64,000 nt of DNA from positions 310,001 through 374,000 of the forward strand of contig NZ_FMIZ01000006.1 of assembly GCF_900095865.1 (NCBI RefSeq). The letters are read 5' to 3'. Both the position numbers and the translations under genes were made by a program. The first letter of the stretch is position 1. The number at the start of each line of letters is the position of its first letter. The stretch comes from Massilioclostridium coli (GTDB lineage Bacteria; Bacillota; Clostridia; Oscillospirales; Ruminococcaceae). Below the pieces are notes generated by a model. It searched no databases, had not been told where the DNA came from, and was given only the letters and a program-made list of their open reading frames with translations. This document shows positions 26,844 to 37,267 of this stretch, piece after piece.

Positions 26844-27794
26844 TTATTCCTCATCAGCCTGAAGATCGTAGCCCAAAGATTTTAACTTGAGCACAACTTC
26901 ATCCAATGATTTACGTCCGAGGTTTCTAACTTTCATCATATCTTCCTCGGTTTTGTTTGTTAAGTCTTCAACCGTGTTAATGCCTGCGCGTTTCAAGCAG
27001 TTGAAAGAACGGACAGACAAGTCAAGTTCCTCAATGGTCATCTCCAGGACTTTTTCTTTGCTCTTATCGTCCTTTTCGACCATAATCTGCTCGGTATACC
27101 CTTCTTCTGATAAATCAACAAAAAGGTTAAGATGTTCATTGAGAACCTTGGCTGCTAAGGAAACTGCCTCTTTGGCGGAAATGGTTCCGTCAGTCCAAAT
27201 TTCCAAAGTTAACTTATCATAGTCAGTGATTTGACCTACACGGGTGTTTTCCACTGCGTAGTTTACCTTTAACACCGGTGTATAGATGCTGTCTATTGGG
27301 ATTACACCAATAGCAGGCTGCATATTTTGCTTATTGCGTTCAGCAGAAACATAACCTCTACCTTTATCAATTACAAGCTCCATATACAGTTTCGCACCTT
27401 CATCCAAAGTCGCAATATGCATCCCCGGATCAAGTATCTCAACTTCAGAGTCAGCTTTGATATCGCCAGCGGTAACCTCACATTCACCTTCTGCTTCGAT
27501 ATAAACTGTTTTTGGTACATCGCCATGTACTTTAGCGATCAACCCCTTGATGTTGAGAACGATTTCTGTCACATCTTCTTTTACACCTGGAATGGTTGAG
27601 AACTCATGCTGCACACCATCAATTTTAATGGAAGTAACTGCAACACCGGGAAGAGAGGAGAGTAGTACGCGTCTTAGGGAATTTCCAAGAGTAGTACCGA
27701 AGCCGCGTTCGAGTGGCTCAAGGATAAATCTTCCGTATGTGCCGTCTGACTTAAGTTCAGCCGTCTCAATTCTTGGCTTTTCTATTTCAATCAT
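26844..27794 (-). CDS. rpoA: DNA-directed RNA polymerase alpha subunit
   Basis: The 316-residue protein has the alpha N-terminal dimerisation domain ([19 protein letters not shown]) that starts RNA polymerase assembly, and the C-terminal domain with helix-hairpin-helix residues ([30 protein letters not shown]) that contacts UP elements and activators. Gene order rpsD-rpoA-rplQ is the usual one. Confidence 0.98.
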   Translation of the reverse strand: MIEIEKPRIETAELKSDGTYGRFILEPLERGFGTTLGNSLRRVLLSSLPGVAVTSIKIDGVQHEFSTIPGVKEDVTEIVLNIKGLIAKVHGDVPKTVYIEAEGECEVTAGDIKADSEVEILDPGMHIATLDEGAKLYMELVIDKGRGYVSAERNKQNMQPAIGVIPIDSIYTPVLKVNYAVENTRVGQITDYDKLTLEIWTDGTISAKEAVSLAAKVLNEHLNLFVDLSEEGYTEQIMVEKDDKSKEKVLEMTIEELDLSVRSFNCLKRAGINTVEDLTNKTEEDMMKVRNLGRKSLDEVVLKLKSLGYDLQADEE

Positions 27795-27859
27795 TCAAAA
27801 CCCTCCTAATTTGCAATAAATAACAAAGTACAACTTTGTTTGTCCAAACAATCATATTA

Positions 27860-28486
27860 TTATTTGGAGTACAATTCGACAATGAGATGTTCTGCGATTT
27901 CCAAATCAATTTCATCGCGGTTGGTTAAGCGCTCAATTTTAATGGACATATTTTCTTTGTCAACAGTCATCCACATTGGAACTGGACGGGAAGCCCAAGC
28001 TTCTACAACTGCTTTAAATTTTTCACTGGATTTGCTATCATTGCCAACAGTGATCACATCACCTGGTTTCACCAGCAAAGAAGAAATGTTTACTTTTTTG
28101 CCATTTAATTTAAAGTGGTTATGAAGGATCAACTGTTTTGCTTCTGCTCTGGAAGATGCAAAACCAGCTCTGTATACTACGTTATCCAAACGGGATTCCA
28201 GGATTCTCAACAGGTTTTCACCTGCCATACCAGGTTTTCTAACAGCCATTTCAAAATATTTTGCGAACTGGCTTTCAGAAACGCCGTAGTAACGTCTTGC
28301 CATTTGTTTTTCTCTTAACTGCAGGCCGTATTCAGAAACTTTCTTTCTGCTTTGTCCATGCTGACCTGGAGCGTATTCTCTGCGGGATACCGCACATTTG
28401 TCGGAATAGCAGCGTTCGCCTTTCAGGAATAATTTTTTGCCTTCACGGCGGCACAGTCTGCATACCGCACCAGTATATCTTGCCAT
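27860..28486 (-). CDS. rpsD: 30S ribosomal protein S4 (uS4)
   Basis: The 208-residue protein carries the S4 RNA-binding domain ([32 protein letters not shown]) and the N-terminal cysteines [10 protein letters not shown] and CYSDKC seen in zinc-type S4. S4 nucleates 30S assembly on 16S rRNA. It is placed inside the alpha operon here, 23 bases after rpsK. Confidence 0.98.
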   Translation of the reverse strand: MARYTGAVCRLCRREGKKLFLKGERCYSDKCAVSRREYAPGQHGQSRKKVSEYGLQLREKQMARRYYGVSESQFAKYFEMAVRKPGMAGENLLRILESRLDNVVYRAGFASSRAEAKQLILHNHFKLNGKKVNISSLLVKPGDVITVGNDSKSSEKFKAVVEAWASRPVPMWMTVDKENMSIKIERLTNRDEIDLEIAEHLIVELYSK

Positions 28487-28509
28487 ATCGTTACACCTCC
28501 TGCATCTAA

Positions 28510-28908
28510 TTAAACACGTCTTCTCTTTGGAGGACGGCAGCCATTGTGTGGGATTGGGGTAACATCTTTAATCATGCTAACTTCCAAACCAGCGGACTGC
28601 AAAGCTCTGATTGCTGCTTCACGGCCGGAACCAGGACCTTTTACAAAAACTTCAACTGTTTTCAAGCCATGTTCCATAGCTGCTTTTGCAGCGGTTTCTG
28701 CAGCTGTCTGAGCAGCAAAAGGAGTGGATTTTCTAGAACCTCTAAATCCTAACCCACCTGCACTAGCCCAGGAAATTGCATTTCCCTGTGTGTCAGTGAT
28801 TGTAACAATGGTATTGTTAAAAGTGGACTGGATATGCACAGCACCGCTAGCAATGTTTTTGCGTTCACGACGTCTACGAATCGTTGTCTTTTTAGCATTT
28901 TTAGCCAT
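28510..28908 (-). CDS. rpsK: 30S ribosomal protein S11 (uS11)
   Basis: The 132-residue protein shows [37 protein letters not shown] and the C-terminal [16 protein letters not shown], diagnostic of S11 of the platform. It follows rpsM by 15 bases. Confidence 0.98.
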   Translation of the reverse strand: MAKNAKKTTIRRRRERKNIASGAVHIQSTFNNTIVTITDTQGNAISWASAGGLGFRGSRKSTPFAAQTAAETAAKAAMEHGLKTVEVFVKGPGSGREAAIRALQSAGLEVSMIKDVTPIPHNGCRPPKRRRV

Positions 28909-28923
28909 GTCTGATATCCCTCC

Positions 28924-29292
28924 TTATTTCTTCTTATTCGCAATAGTCTTTTTAGGACCTTTTCTTGTGCGAGCATTTGTTTTTGTTTTTTGTCCTCTTA
29001 CAGGAAGACCTGCTTTATGGCGTCTGCCACGATAGCAGTTAATTTCGATCAAACGTTTGATGTTCATTGCAACATCACGGCGAAGGTCACCTTCTACCAT
29101 TAAATGTTTGTCGATGTATTCACGGAGCATGGAAGCTTCGTCTTCTGTCAGGTCTCTTACACGGGTATCTGGGTTGATACCAGTTGCTGCGAGGATATCT
29201 TTAGCGGTTTTATTACCGATTCCGTAGATATAAGTCAAACCTATTTCTACTCGTTTATCTCTAGGTAAGTCGACACCAGCGATACGCGCCAT
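28924..29292 (-). CDS. rpsM: 30S ribosomal protein S13 (uS13)
   Basis: The 122-residue protein begins [20 protein letters not shown] and contains [14 protein letters not shown] and [20 protein letters not shown], typical of S13 in the 30S head. It lies downstream of rpmJ. Confidence 0.98.
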   Translation of the reverse strand: MARIAGVDLPRDKRVEIGLTYIYGIGNKTAKDILAATGINPDTRVRDLTEDEASMLREYIDKHLMVEGDLRRDVAMNIKRLIEINCYRGRRHKAGLPVRGQKTKTNARTRKGPKKTIANKKK

Positions 29293-29385
29293 TTCGTTTG
29301 CACCTCCAGTACAAAGCTAACGTTCTTCTTCCCAATTGGTTTACAAACAGCTTTGTTTCATTCTAAAGTTTATACTGCTTAAAGT

Positions 29386-29499
29386 TTAGCCTTGACGTTG
29401 TTTGTGTTTTTTGTTTTCACAAATTACCATAACGCGTCCTTTGCGTTTGATAACTTTACATTTTTCACAAATAGGCTTCACCGAAGGTCTTACTTTCAT
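29386..29499 (-). CDS. rpmJ: 50S ribosomal protein L36 (bL36), zinc type
   Basis: The 37-residue frame reads [20 protein letters not shown] and continues to [13 protein letters not shown], with the zinc ligands Cys11, Cys14, Cys27 and His32. AAGGAGGTATTTCAAG precedes the ATG. It sits between infA and rpsM, the standard place. Confidence 0.97.
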   Translation of the reverse strand: MKVRPSVKPICEKCKVIKRKGRVMVICENKKHKQRQG

Positions 29500-29548
29500 C
29501 TTGAAATACCTCCTTGTTACACGAAAAAACGTGAACTGAACTTATTGT

Positions 29549-29767
29549 TTATTTCGAACGCCATGTAATGCGCCCTTTTGTTAAATCGTATGGTGACATT
29601 TCCACTGTCACTTTATCTCCCACCAAAATACGGATGAAATTCATACGCAATTTGCCGGAAATATGAGCAAGGATAATATGGCCATTTTCCAATTCTACTT
29701 TAAAAGCAGCATTTGGAAGGGCTTCTACAACCTTACCTTCAATTTCAATTACGTCATCTTTTGCCAT
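29549..29767 (-). CDS. infA: Translation initiation factor IF-1
   Basis: The 72-residue protein is a single S1/OB fold domain ([46 protein letters not shown]). IF-1 binds the A site of 30S during initiation. It follows the KOW gene by 15 bases and precedes rpmJ. Confidence 0.98.
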   Translation of the reverse strand: MAKDDVIEIEGKVVEALPNAAFKVELENGHIILAHISGKLRMNFIRILVGDKVTVEMSPYDLTKGRITWRSK

Positions 29768-29782
29768 GAACAGATTACCTCC

Positions 29783-30043
29783 CTAGTTGATAACGGCTTG
29801 ATCAGAATAGTTCCACTGCCAAAGCAGATTCCGAATTTTTTTATCGGTCGTATAAAGGGTAACATCAACCAAATGGGTTGTTGGCTGCAAATGTTTGTAA
29901 TTCTTAGCCTTTGGCTTATCCAGTTTTCTTCGTTTGCCATCTGAAATGTAAGCAACGGAATCGTCACAGGAAACTACCAAATAATACCTATCTTTATCAT
30001 GCCCCGATTTTGATTTTACAATCATTCCTTCAATAATCTGCAT
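29783..30043 (-). CDS. KOW-domain RNA-binding protein (L14e-like, YbzG-type position)
   Basis: The 86-residue protein begins with a KOW-like segment (EGMIVKSKSGHDKDRYYLVV) and has a basic middle (SDGKRRKLDKPKAKNYKHLQ). A small protein of this kind sits between map and infA in many Firmicutes, including Bacillus. It is probably ribosome- or RNA-associated; its exact role is unknown. It is two bases from map, clearly in the operon. Confidence 0.8.
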   Translation of the reverse strand: MQIIEGMIVKSKSGHDKDRYYLVVSCDDSVAYISDGKRRKLDKPKAKNYKHLQPTTHLVDVTLYTTDKKIRNLLWQWNYSDQAVIN

Positions 30044-30045
30044 CT

Positions 30046-30795
30046 TTACGCCTCTGAAAGGATGATAGGGCCATCCTTTGTAATTGCAATCGTATGTTCA
30101 AAATGGGCTGCCAAGCTGCCGCTGGCTGTTTTCACAGTCCATCCATCAGAGAGCAGTTTTACTGCATCCCCTTTCCCATTGATCATCGGCTCAATTGCAA
30201 TAACCATACCAGGCACTAAGCGAATGCCATGCCCAGGTTTCCCGAAATTCGGAACTTCTGGTTCCTCATGTAGATCAGTACCAACACCATGGCCTACATA
30301 TTGACGGACAATACCATAGCCATATGGTGTTACTGTACTCTCTACCGCATAGCCGACATCCCCTAGACGGTTTCCTGGCTGTGCCGCTTTAATTGCCTCA
30401 TACAAGCTTTTCTCTGTAACTTCCAAAAGCTGTTTTGCTTCCTTGCTTACTTCTCCTACTGTAAATGTATAAGCATTGTCTCCGTGGTAACCTTTATACA
30501 AAGCGCCAACATCAACGCTTACAATATCCCCTTCCTTCAAAATCTCATGTTTCGAAGGAATTCCATGGATAACGGTATCATTTACAGAGATACAGGCGTT
30601 CCCAGGAAAACCACCGTAGTGGTAAAAGTTAGGTGTTGCACCTGTAGAGAGAATAAACGTGCGGATTGCGGTATCAATTTCCTTTGTACTCACACCTGGT
30701 TTGCAGTGTTCCCCTGCAACCTGTAATGCCTGGGCGGAAATCCTACCCGCATCCCGTAATAGTTCCAGTTCTCTTGCTGTTCTCAAAGCAATCAT
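30046..30795 (-). CDS. map: Methionine aminopeptidase, type I
   Basis: The 249-residue enzyme removes the initiator methionine from new proteins. It has the pita-bread fold ligands in HYGGFPGNACISVNDTVIHG, SVDVGALYKGYHGDNAYTF, GHGVGTDLHEEP, IAIEPM and ahFEHTI. The ATG at 30795 is chosen over the TTG at 30798: the GGAGG that serves it lies in the last codons of adk. Confidence 0.96.
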   Translation of the reverse strand: MIALRTARELELLRDAGRISAQALQVAGEHCKPGVSTKEIDTAIRTFILSTGATPNFYHYGGFPGNACISVNDTVIHGIPSKHEILKEGDIVSVDVGALYKGYHGDNAYTFTVGEVSKEAKQLLEVTEKSLYEAIKAAQPGNRLGDVGYAVESTVTPYGYGIVRQYVGHGVGTDLHEEPEVPNFGKPGHGIRLVPGMVIAIEPMINGKGDAVKLLSDGWTVKTASGSLAAHFEHTIAITKDGPIILSEA

Positions 30796-30798
30796 CAA

Positions 30799-31431
30799 TT
30801 ATGCCTCCAAGGCTTTCAAAGTAAGGGCGGTTGTATCTTTTACATCTTCCTGCCCTTCTACAATAACCAGTTTACCTGTTTTTGTATAGTAGTCTTTGAG
30901 CGGCTCCGTTTGTTCATGGTAAACAGTTAAACGCTCTTTTATGGTATCTGGATGGTCGTCTTTACGCTGCACCGTATTCCCGCCACATTTATCGCATTTT
31001 CCTTCTTCAGCAGAAGGTTTATACATCACATGGTAGGATGCGCCACAAGATTCACAAACACGGCGTCCAGATAATCTAGCCTGAATTTTTTCATCAGGAA
31101 CTTCAATATCGATTACTCGATCAATTACTACGCCCATTGCATCCAAAGCTTCCGCTTGAGGAACTGTACGTGGAAATCCATCCAGCACATAACCATTTTC
31201 ACAGTCAGGCTGCGCAATCCGTTCTTTTAACAGGCCAATTACAACCTCATCCGGAACCAAATTGCCAGATTCCATATATTCTTTGGCTTTCAATCCCAGC
31301 TCTGTGCCATTTTTGACCGCTTCGCGCAGGATATTACCGGTAGAAATAGCTGGAATTTTTAATGTATCACAAATAATTTCTGCTTGTGTACCTTTTCCGG
31401 CACCCGGAGCACCTAAAAGAATTAAATTCAT
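30799..31431 (-). CDS. adk: Adenylate kinase, zinc-binding LID type
   Basis: The 210-residue enzyme interconverts AMP + ATP and 2 ADP. It has the P-loop GAPGAGKGTQ, DGFPRTVPQA, and a LID domain with four cysteines (CESCGASYH and CDKCGG) that bind zinc, as in Gram-positive enzymes. It follows secY in the usual order and its end provides the ribosome site of map. Confidence 0.98.
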   Translation of the reverse strand: MNLILLGAPGAGKGTQAEIICDTLKIPAISTGNILREAVKNGTELGLKAKEYMESGNLVPDEVVIGLLKERIAQPDCENGYVLDGFPRTVPQAEALDAMGVVIDRVIDIEVPDEKIQARLSGRRVCESCGASYHVMYKPSAEEGKCDKCGGNTVQRKDDHPDTIKERLTVYHEQTEPLKDYYTKTGKLVIVEGQEDVKDTTALTLKALEA

Positions 31432-31445
31432 ACTTGCCCTCCTGA

Positions 31446-32738
31446 TTATTCTAAGAAGCCTTTGTGTTTACGCATGGTCAATTGGGATTCCAATGCTCTC
31501 ATTGTATCCAAAGCAACACTTACAATAATGATGATGGATGTACCACCAAGAGCGATTTGAGCACCTGTTGCCATCTGGAAGAAGATTGGGAATACCGCAA
31601 TAATACCTAGGAACACAGCTCCCAGCATAGCGATTTTCCAAATTACTCTGGAGATGAAATCAGATGTTGGTTTACCAGGACGGATACCTGGAATAGCACC
31701 ATTATTTTTACGTAAGTTGTTTGCAATTTCAATTGGGTTATACTGAATCGCGATATAGAAGAAGTTAAATGCAATAATCAGTACAAAGTAAAGGATTGCA
31801 TAACCCCAACTATCATAACGGAAGACCTGGAAGAAATGCAGCCAGAAGCCTTCTTGAACATTTACAAACTGTGCAATCAAGCTTGGGATAGAAAGGATGG
31901 AGGTAGCAAAGATAATTGGCATTACACCACTCATACTTACTTTTACAGGAATATGAGAATTTTGACCACCATACATTTTTCTTCCTACAACACGTTTTGC
32001 GTACATTACTGGAATACGGCGTTCCGCATTTGTCATTACAATAATAAAGATAATCATTGCAATAAAGATTACCACAATTAATGGAACATAGATGTAATTC
32101 TGCCACTGGCCTTGACCACCCAATTCCCACATGCTTTTTAAAGTACTAAATGCTTGTGGTGCACGGGAGATAATACCAGCAAACAAGATGACGGAAATAC
32201 CATTTCCAATCCCTTTTTGTGTAATTCTTTCACCTAACCATACAATTAAGCAGGAACCTGCTGTAAATGCAGCTACAATAATAATACCTGTAAACCAAAC
32301 TTCCCAGCCTGTGGAATATTCAACAGCGTTGTTGGATTTCAGTAAGAAGAAGAAACCAACTGCTTGAATCAGCGCAAGGACGAATGTGAGGAAACGGGTG
32401 ATTTTACCCAGTTTCTTTCTCCCAACTTCCCCTTCTTTCTGGAGCCTTTCCAGATAAGGAATTGCCACAGTTAACAACTGGACAATAATCGAAGCGTTGA
32501 TGTATGGAGTGATGGACATTGCAAAAATAGTTGCTTTTTCCAACCCACCACCGGTTAATACGTTAAAATATCCAAGGAAACTATTATCTGAAGTAACGAT
32601 GCTTTTTAATACTGAAGGATCCAAAAACGGAACCGTAATAGCAGAGCCCAGTCTAAAAATGATGATGATGAGAATGGTATAAAGAATTTTCTTTCTTAAA
32701 TCTGCTACTTTAAACGCATTACGAACCGTCTGAAACAT
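31446..32738 (-). CDS. secY: Preprotein translocase subunit SecY
   Basis: The 430-residue channel protein of the Sec translocon has about ten membrane segments. Recognisable parts are TVPFLDPSVL (plug region), GIGNGISVILFAGI and the cytoplasmic loop RRIPVMYAKRVVGRKMYGGQ. It starts one base after the rplO stop codon. Confidence 0.98.
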   Translation of the reverse strand: MFQTVRNAFKVADLRKKILYTILIIIIFRLGSAITVPFLDPSVLKSIVTSDNSFLGYFNVLTGGGLEKATIFAMSITPYINASIIVQLLTVAIPYLERLQKEGEVGRKKLGKITRFLTFVLALIQAVGFFFLLKSNNAVEYSTGWEVWFTGIIIVAAFTAGSCLIVWLGERITQKGIGNGISVILFAGIISRAPQAFSTLKSMWELGGQGQWQNYIYVPLIVVIFIAMIIFIIVMTNAERRIPVMYAKRVVGRKMYGGQNSHIPVKVSMSGVMPIIFATSILSIPSLIAQFVNVQEGFWLHFFQVFRYDSWGYAILYFVLIIAFNFFYIAIQYNPIEIANNLRKNNGAIPGIRPGKPTSDFISRVIWKIAMLGAVFLGIIAVFPIFFQMATGAQIALGGTSIIIIVSVALDTMRALESQLTMRKHKGFLE

Positions 32739-32739
32739 C

Positions 32740-33180
32740 TTACTTCACCTCAGCCTTTCCGCCTGCTTTCTCAATTTTTTCTTTTGCAGTAGCTGAGAAC
32801 TTAGCTGCACAAACAGTCAGTTTTTTGGTCAGTTCTCCATTGCCCAAAACTTTAACGCCGTCCATTACTTTTTTCACCAAGCCAGCTTCTTTTAAAGCAG
32901 CTGTGTCAACAACAGCGCCATCTTCAAATTTATTTAAATCAGACACATTTACAATAGCGTAGTTGGTTGCAAAGATGTTGTTGAACCCTCTTTTTGGGAT
33001 ACGTCTTTGCAAAGGCATCTGTCCACCTTCGAAACCTGGTCTTACACCACCGCCGGAACGTGCGTTTTGACCTTTGTGTCCTTTACCAGCTGTTTTACCT
33101 GTACCAGAACCAGCACCGCGTCCAATACGTTTTGGTGCTTTTGTGGAACCAGCTGCTGGAGATAATTCGTGTAATTTCAT
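32740..33180 (-). CDS. rplO: 50S ribosomal protein L15 (uL15)
   Basis: The 146-residue protein begins [20 protein letters not shown] and has the glycine/arginine-rich [20 protein letters not shown] and [18 protein letters not shown], typical of L15. It lies between rpmD and secY. Confidence 0.98.
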   Translation of the reverse strand: MKLHELSPAAGSTKAPKRIGRGAGSGTGKTAGKGHKGQNARSGGGVRPGFEGGQMPLQRRIPKRGFNNIFATNYAIVNVSDLNKFEDGAVVDTAALKEAGLVKKVMDGVKVLGNGELTKKLTVCAAKFSATAKEKIEKAGGKAEVK

Positions 33181-33200
33181 CGGTTTACACCTCCTTAGGT

Positions 33201-33377
33201 TTAGATTTCTGTAACCTCAATAAGATGGGAAATCTTACGGATTTTACCCTGTGTAGCAGCGTTATCTGGTTGTGTAGTAACGTCGCCAATTTTTTTCAGA
33301 CCCAGAGAAGCAGCAGTTGCAATCTGGTCTTTTTTAGAACCAATCAGGCTCTTTTTCAATGTAATATTGAGTGCCAT
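33201..33377 (-). CDS. rpmD: 50S ribosomal protein L30 (uL30)
   Basis: The 58-residue frame begins [20 protein letters not shown] and ends HLIEVTEI. Its size, the start pattern and the position between rpsE and rplO identify it as L30. AAGGAGGCGCAGGCAA precedes the ATG. Confidence 0.96.
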   Translation of the reverse strand: MALNITLKKSLIGSKKDQIATAASLGLKKIGDVTTQPDNAATQGKIRKISHLIEVTEI

Positions 33378-33391
33378 TTGCCTGCGCCTCC

Positions 33392-33892
33392 TTATTTCAA
33401 AATTTCTACTACGCTCTTACCACGTAATGCAGCAACTTCTTCTGCATTGCGTAAAGAAGACAAACCTTGGATAGTTGCTTTTACAACATTGCAAGGGTTG
33501 TTAGAACGCAGCGCTTTTGTTCTGATATCTTTGATACCAGCAACTTCAACAACCGCACGAACTGGGCCGCCTGCGATAACACCAGTACCTTCTGGAGCTG
33601 GTTTCATCAAAACACGACCTGCACCGAATTCACCAACGATTTCGTGAGGGATAGAAGTACCTTTCAGTGAAATCTTAACCAGGTTTTTCTTTGCATCTTC
33701 GATGCCTTTGCGGATTGCATCTGGAACTTCACCAGATTTACCCAAACCGAAACCTACGGTTCCGTTTCCGTCTCCAACTACAACCAAAGCAGCGAATTTA
33801 AAAATACGACCACCTTTTACAGTTTTGGAAACACGATTAATCGCAACAACTTTTTCTTGCAGATCCAGTTGTGATCCATCTATTCTAGCCAA
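33392..33892 (-). CDS. rpsE: 30S ribosomal protein S5 (uS5)
   Basis: The 166-residue protein has the S5 double-stranded RNA-binding domain ([40 protein letters not shown]) and the C-terminal fold with [21 protein letters not shown]5 acts in decoding fidelity. It is 14 bases upstream of rpmD. Confidence 0.98.
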   Translation of the reverse strand: MARIDGSQLDLQEKVVAINRVSKTVKGGRIFKFAALVVVGDGNGTVGFGLGKSGEVPDAIRKGIEDAKKNLVKISLKGTSIPHEIVGEFGAGRVLMKPAPEGTGVIAGGPVRAVVEVAGIKDIRTKALRSNNPCNVVKATIQGLSSLRNAEEVAALRGKSVVEILK

Positions 33893-33907
33893 AAGTATAC
33901 CTCCTCT

Positions 33908-34267
33908 TTAGAACTTGAGGCCGCTTTCGCGGGCTCCAGCTGCTAACTCAGCAATTCTGCCGTGGTACAGGTAACCGCCTCTGTCAAATACAACAGTTTC
34001 AATCCCTTTTTCCAAAGCTCTTTTGCCTACCAGTTCACCAACTTTATGTGCAGCTTCTTTGTTTCCGCCGAATCCTTCAAATTCTTTATCCATTGTGGAA
34101 GCGGAAACCAGTGTAACGCCGTTAATGTCATCTATCACTTGTGCATAGATATGCTTAGCGGAGCGGAATACATTCAGGCGTGGGCATGCAGGTGTTCCGG
34201 AGATTTTGCCGCGAACTCTGCGATGTCTTCTTAATCTAGCCTTATTGCTACTAGCTTTGTTCACCAT
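33908..34267 (-). CDS. rplR: 50S ribosomal protein L18 (uL18)
   Basis: The 119-residue protein shows [35 protein letters not shown] and the C-terminal [20 protein letters not shown], which bind 5S rRNA. It lies between rplF and rpsE. Confidence 0.98.
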   Translation of the reverse strand: MVNKASSNKARLRRHRRVRGKISGTPACPRLNVFRSAKHIYAQVIDDINGVTLVSASTMDKEFEGFGGNKEAAHKVGELVGKRALEKGIETVVFDRGGYLYHGRIAELAAGARESGLKF

Positions 34268-34286
34268 TGTTCAGTCACTCCTTTAA

Positions 34287-34835
34287 CTAACCTTTCGCAC
34301 CTTTACCGGCTTTACCTTCTTTACGCTGGATATGTTCGTTAACATATTTAATCCCCTTGCCTTTATAAGGTTCTGGTGGACGTTTTTCACGAACTTCCGC
34401 AGCGAACTGACCAACTTTTTGTTTGTCAGGGCCGGAAATGATGATTGAAGTCTGGTTTGGAACTTCGATGGTAATGCCATCGATTTCACTCATGGTTACC
34501 TGATGGGAATAACCCAGGTTCATAACCAGATCTTTTCCCTGTTTTGCAGCACGGTAACCAACACCGTTAATTTCTAATTCTTTTTTAAAGCCTTCGCTTA
34601 CACCGATTACCATATTGTTGATCAAAGATCTGGTTAAACCGTGCAGGCTTCTGTGATCTTTTTTATCACTTGGGCGAGTTACTTCGATGACACCATCGTT
34701 TAAAGCAACAGCCATATCTTTGTGGAAATCCATTTCCAAAGTTCCTTTAGGGCCTTTTACTGTAATGTGGTGGCCGTCAATTTTAACGTCCACGCCAGCA
34801 GGAACCTGAATTGGAGCTCTACCTATACGAGACAT
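34287..34835 (-). CDS. rplF: 50S ribosomal protein L6 (uL6)
   Basis: The 182-residue protein begins MSRIGRAPIQVPAGVDVKID and carries the signature PPEPYKGKGIKY near the end. L6 lies near the factor-binding centre. Spacing to rplR is 19 bases. Confidence 0.98.
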   Translation of the reverse strand: MSRIGRAPIQVPAGVDVKIDGHHITVKGPKGTLEMDFHKDMAVALNDGVIEVTRPSDKKDHRSLHGLTRSLINNMVIGVSEGFKKELEINGVGYRAAKQGKDLVMNLGYSHQVTMSEIDGITIEVPNQTSIIISGPDKQKVGQFAAEVREKRPPEPYKGKGIKYVNEHIQRKEGKAGKGAKG

Positions 34836-34853
34836 TCTTGATTCCTCCTTATA

Positions 34854-35252
34854 CTACCAAATAAATGCCAGAACTTCGCCGCCGCAGTTTGCTTTACGTG
34901 CAGCTCTATCAGTCATAATACCTTTCGATGTGGAAACGATAGCGATTCCAAGGCCTTTCATAACTTTTGGAAGATCTTCACAGCTAGCATAGATTCTAAG
35001 ACCTGGCTTAGAAACTCTGCGCAGACCAGTGATGATCTGAGATTTATTTTCACCGTATTTTAAAGTGATACGGATGATACCTTGTTTACCATCTTCAATA
35101 ATCTGGTAATTTTTAATATAACCTTCATCTACAAGAATCTGAGCAATCGCTTTCTTCATGTTGGATGCAGGCACATCAACTGTATCGTGTTTTGCTGAAT
35201 TTGCGTTTCTGATTCGGGTCAGCATATCAGCAATTGTATCAGTGATTTGCAT
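34854..35252 (-). CDS. rpsH: 30S ribosomal protein S8 (uS8)
   Basis: The 132-residue protein begins with [20 protein letters not shown] and ends with [20 protein letters not shown] followed by VLAFIW, the S8 signature region that binds 16S helix 21. Confidence 0.98.
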   Translation of the reverse strand: MQITDTIADMLTRIRNANSAKHDTVDVPASNMKKAIAQILVDEGYIKNYQIIEDGKQGIIRITLKYGENKSQIITGLRRVSKPGLRIYASCEDLPKVMKGLGIAIVSTSKGIMTDRAARKANCGGEVLAFIW

Positions 35253-35279
35253 ACCGTCAACCTCCTTTGCTCGTGCTTT

Positions 35280-35465
35280 TTACCAGCTGGATTTTTTTAC
35301 GCCAGGGATTTGGCCTTTATAAGCCAATTCTCTAAAACAGATACGGCAGATACCGTATTTGCGGAGATACGCATGGGGTCTACCGCAGATTTTACATCTG
35401 TTATAAGCACGGGTGGAATATTTAGGCTCCCTTTGCTGTTTTACGATCATAGATCTTTTAGCCAT
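35280..35465 (-). CDS. rpsN: 30S ribosomal protein S14 (uS14), short zinc type
   Basis: The 61-residue protein has the zinc pattern [10 protein letters not shown]...CRICF (CxxC twice) and the end [18 protein letters not shown]. This short zinc-bound form, rather than the 100-residue one, is standard in Firmicutes. It lies between rplE and rpsH. Confidence 0.98.
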   Translation of the reverse strand: MAKRSMIVKQQREPKYSTRAYNRCKICGRPHAYLRKYGICRICFRELAYKGQIPGVKKSSW

Positions 35466-35480
35466 GTTCTGTATCCTCCC

Positions 35481-36020
35481 TTACTTTTCAAATGGAGCGC
35501 CCATCAATGTTAATAATTCACGGGACTCTTCGTCTGTTGTAGCGGTTGTAACAAAGCAGATGTCCATACCGCGGGTTTTATCGATTTTATCGTATTCAAT
35601 TTCAGGGAAAATCAATTGCTCTTTCAGACCCATGTTGTAGTTACCTCTACCGTCAAAAGAGTTCGGATTGATTCCTCTGAAGTCTCTTACACGAGGAAGA
35701 GCAATGTTGAACAGTCTATCAACAAAGTCATACATTTTTTCAGCGCGTAGTGTTACTTTTACGCCGATATTCATGCCTTCACGAAGTTTAAAGTTCGCTA
35801 CAGATTTTCTAGCTTTACAAACAACTGGTTTTTGACCTGTAATAGTAGCCAGGTCATTCATGATAGCATCAATAACTTTAGAGTTATCGCGTGCTTCGCC
35901 AGCACCTACGTTGATTACCACTTTTTCAAGCTTTGGAATCTGCATGACACTTTTATAACCAAATTTTTTCATCATTGCTGGAGCAATTTCGCTCTTGTAT
36001 TGTTCTTTCAGTCTAGCCAT
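35481..36020 (-). CDS. rplE: 50S ribosomal protein L5 (uL5)
   Basis: The 179-residue protein shows [38 protein letters not shown] and the end [20 protein letters not shown], typical of L5, which binds 5S rRNA and contacts the P-site tRNA. Confidence 0.98.
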   Translation of the reverse strand: MARLKEQYKSEIAPAMMKKFGYKSVMQIPKLEKVVINVGAGEARDNSKVIDAIMNDLATITGQKPVVCKARKSVANFKLREGMNIGVKVTLRAEKMYDFVDRLFNIALPRVRDFRGINPNSFDGRGNYNMGLKEQLIFPEIEYDKIDKTRGMDICFVTTATTDEESRELLTLMGAPFEK

Positions 36021-36036
36021 GTCGTACCCTCCTCAC

Positions 36037-36357
36037 TTAAAAAGTAGCGTCGCATTTTACACAACGACGTTTTTTAGTGCCATCTGCTTCCACTTTGAAA
36101 GCAACACGGGTAGCTTTGCCACATTTAGGGCAAACCAACATTACTTTAGAAGCGTACATTGGAGCTTCTACTTTTAACAGTTGGCCAGCTTCACCCTGGC
36201 GTCTTGGTTTCATGTGTTTGGTAGCAATGTTTGCACCTTCCACAATAACTTTATTTTCTTTTTTGCTGACTTCCAGTACTTTACCTTTTTTGCCTTTGTC
36301 TTTACCGCTGATGATCATTACTTCATCGCCGGTTTTAACGTGCAACTTTTTAATCAT
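36037..36357 (-). CDS. rplX: 50S ribosomal protein L24 (uL24)
   Basis: The 106-residue protein has a KOW motif (GDEVMIISGKDKGKKGKVLE) and a C-terminal cysteine pair set (CPKCGKATR, RRCVKCDATF). The ATG at 36357 is preferred: the upstream GTG at 36369 would overlap the GGGAGG ribosome site. Confidence 0.96.
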   Translation of the reverse strand: MIKKLHVKTGDEVMIISGKDKGKKGKVLEVSKKENKVIVEGANIATKHMKPRRQGEAGQLLKVEAPMYASKVMLVCPKCGKATRVAFKVEADGTKKRRCVKCDATF

Positions 36358-36375
36358 GTTAAATTGCACCTCCCA

Positions 36376-36744
36376 TTAAAGTACTTCAGGAGCAAGAGAC
36401 AAAATCTTCATGTAGTCTTTATCACGAAGTTCCCTTGCAACTGGCCCAAAGATACGTGTACCTCTTGGGTTTTTATCTTCTCTAATAATAACAGCAGCGT
36501 TTTCGTCGAAACGGATGTATGTTCCATCTTCTCTACGAACGCCTTTTGCTGAACGAACGATTACTGCTTTTACTACGTCGCCTTTCTTGACAACGCCGCC
36601 GGGTGTTGCTTTTTTAACCGAAGCAACCACTACGTCACCAATATTTGCATACCTTTTACGTGAACCGCCCAGTACGCGAATACACATTAAAGTTTTCGCA
36701 CCAGTGTTGTCGGCTACTTTCAGGTAAGTTTGCATCTGTATCAC
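36376..36744 (-). CDS. rplN: 50S ribosomal protein L14 (uL14)
   Basis: The 122-residue protein begins [20 protein letters not shown] with a GTG start codon, eight bases after AAAGGAGG, and contains [20 protein letters not shown] and [11 protein letters not shown]. The family length (122) agrees with this start rather than the internal ATG nine bases on. Confidence 0.97.
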   Translation of the reverse strand: MIQMQTYLKVADNTGAKTLMCIRVLGGSRKRYANIGDVVVASVKKATPGGVVKKGDVVKAVIVRSAKGVRREDGTYIRFDENAAVIIREDKNPRGTRIFGPVARELRDKDYMKILSLAPEVL

Positions 36745-36784
36745 AGCGCGTTCCTCCTTTCGGTATTCCTATCAATTAGTAAAA

Positions 36785-37042
36785 CTATTTAGCCTTTTCC
36801 AAAATTGTAACAACTCTCCATCTTTTGTCTTTGGACAGAGGACGGGTTTCCATTACCTGTACAGTATCGCCGATTTTGCAAGCATTTTGTTCATCATGTG
36901 CTTTCAGTTTTACAGTACGTTTTACAATCTTTTTATAAAGGGGGTGTCTCACATTGTCGACGATAGCAACAACAACTGTTTTATCCATTTTGTCGCTTAC
37001 AACTTTACCGACACGAGTTTTTCTAAGATTTCTCTCGATCAC
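36785..37042 (-). CDS. rpsQ: 30S ribosomal protein S17 (uS17)
   Basis: The 85-residue protein has the S17 core [40 protein letters not shown] and [14 protein letters not shown]. It is an OB-fold primary binder of 16S rRNA, between rpmC and rplN. Confidence 0.98.
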   Translation of the reverse strand: MIERNLRKTRVGKVVSDKMDKTVVVAIVDNVRHPLYKKIVKRTVKLKAHDEQNACKIGDTVQVMETRPLSKDKRWRVVTILEKAK

Positions 37043-37063
37043 AGCTTTATTCTCCCTTCACAC

Positions 37064-37267
37064 TTAGTTAACGCTTTCCTTTAATTCACGCTCACGAAGA
37101 ACAGTTTTAATGCGCGCAATATCTTTTTTTACCGCTTTGATGCGCATAGGGTTCTCGAGCTGATTAACAGCGAGCTGGAAGCGTAAGTTGAAGAGCTCGG
37201 CTTTAAGGTCACCCAATTTTTTATTGAGGTCATTTGTAGTCAAATCTCTGATTTCAACTGCTTTCAT
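37064..37267 (-). CDS. rpmC: 50S ribosomal protein L29 (uL29)
   Basis: The 67-residue helical protein shows [40 protein letters not shown] and [12 protein letters not shown], typical of L29 at the exit tunnel. The start overlaps the rplP stop by one base. Confidence 0.98.
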   Translation of the reverse strand: MKAVEIRDLTTNDLNKKLGDLKAELFNLRFQLAVNQLENPMRIKAVKKDIARIKTVLRERELKESVN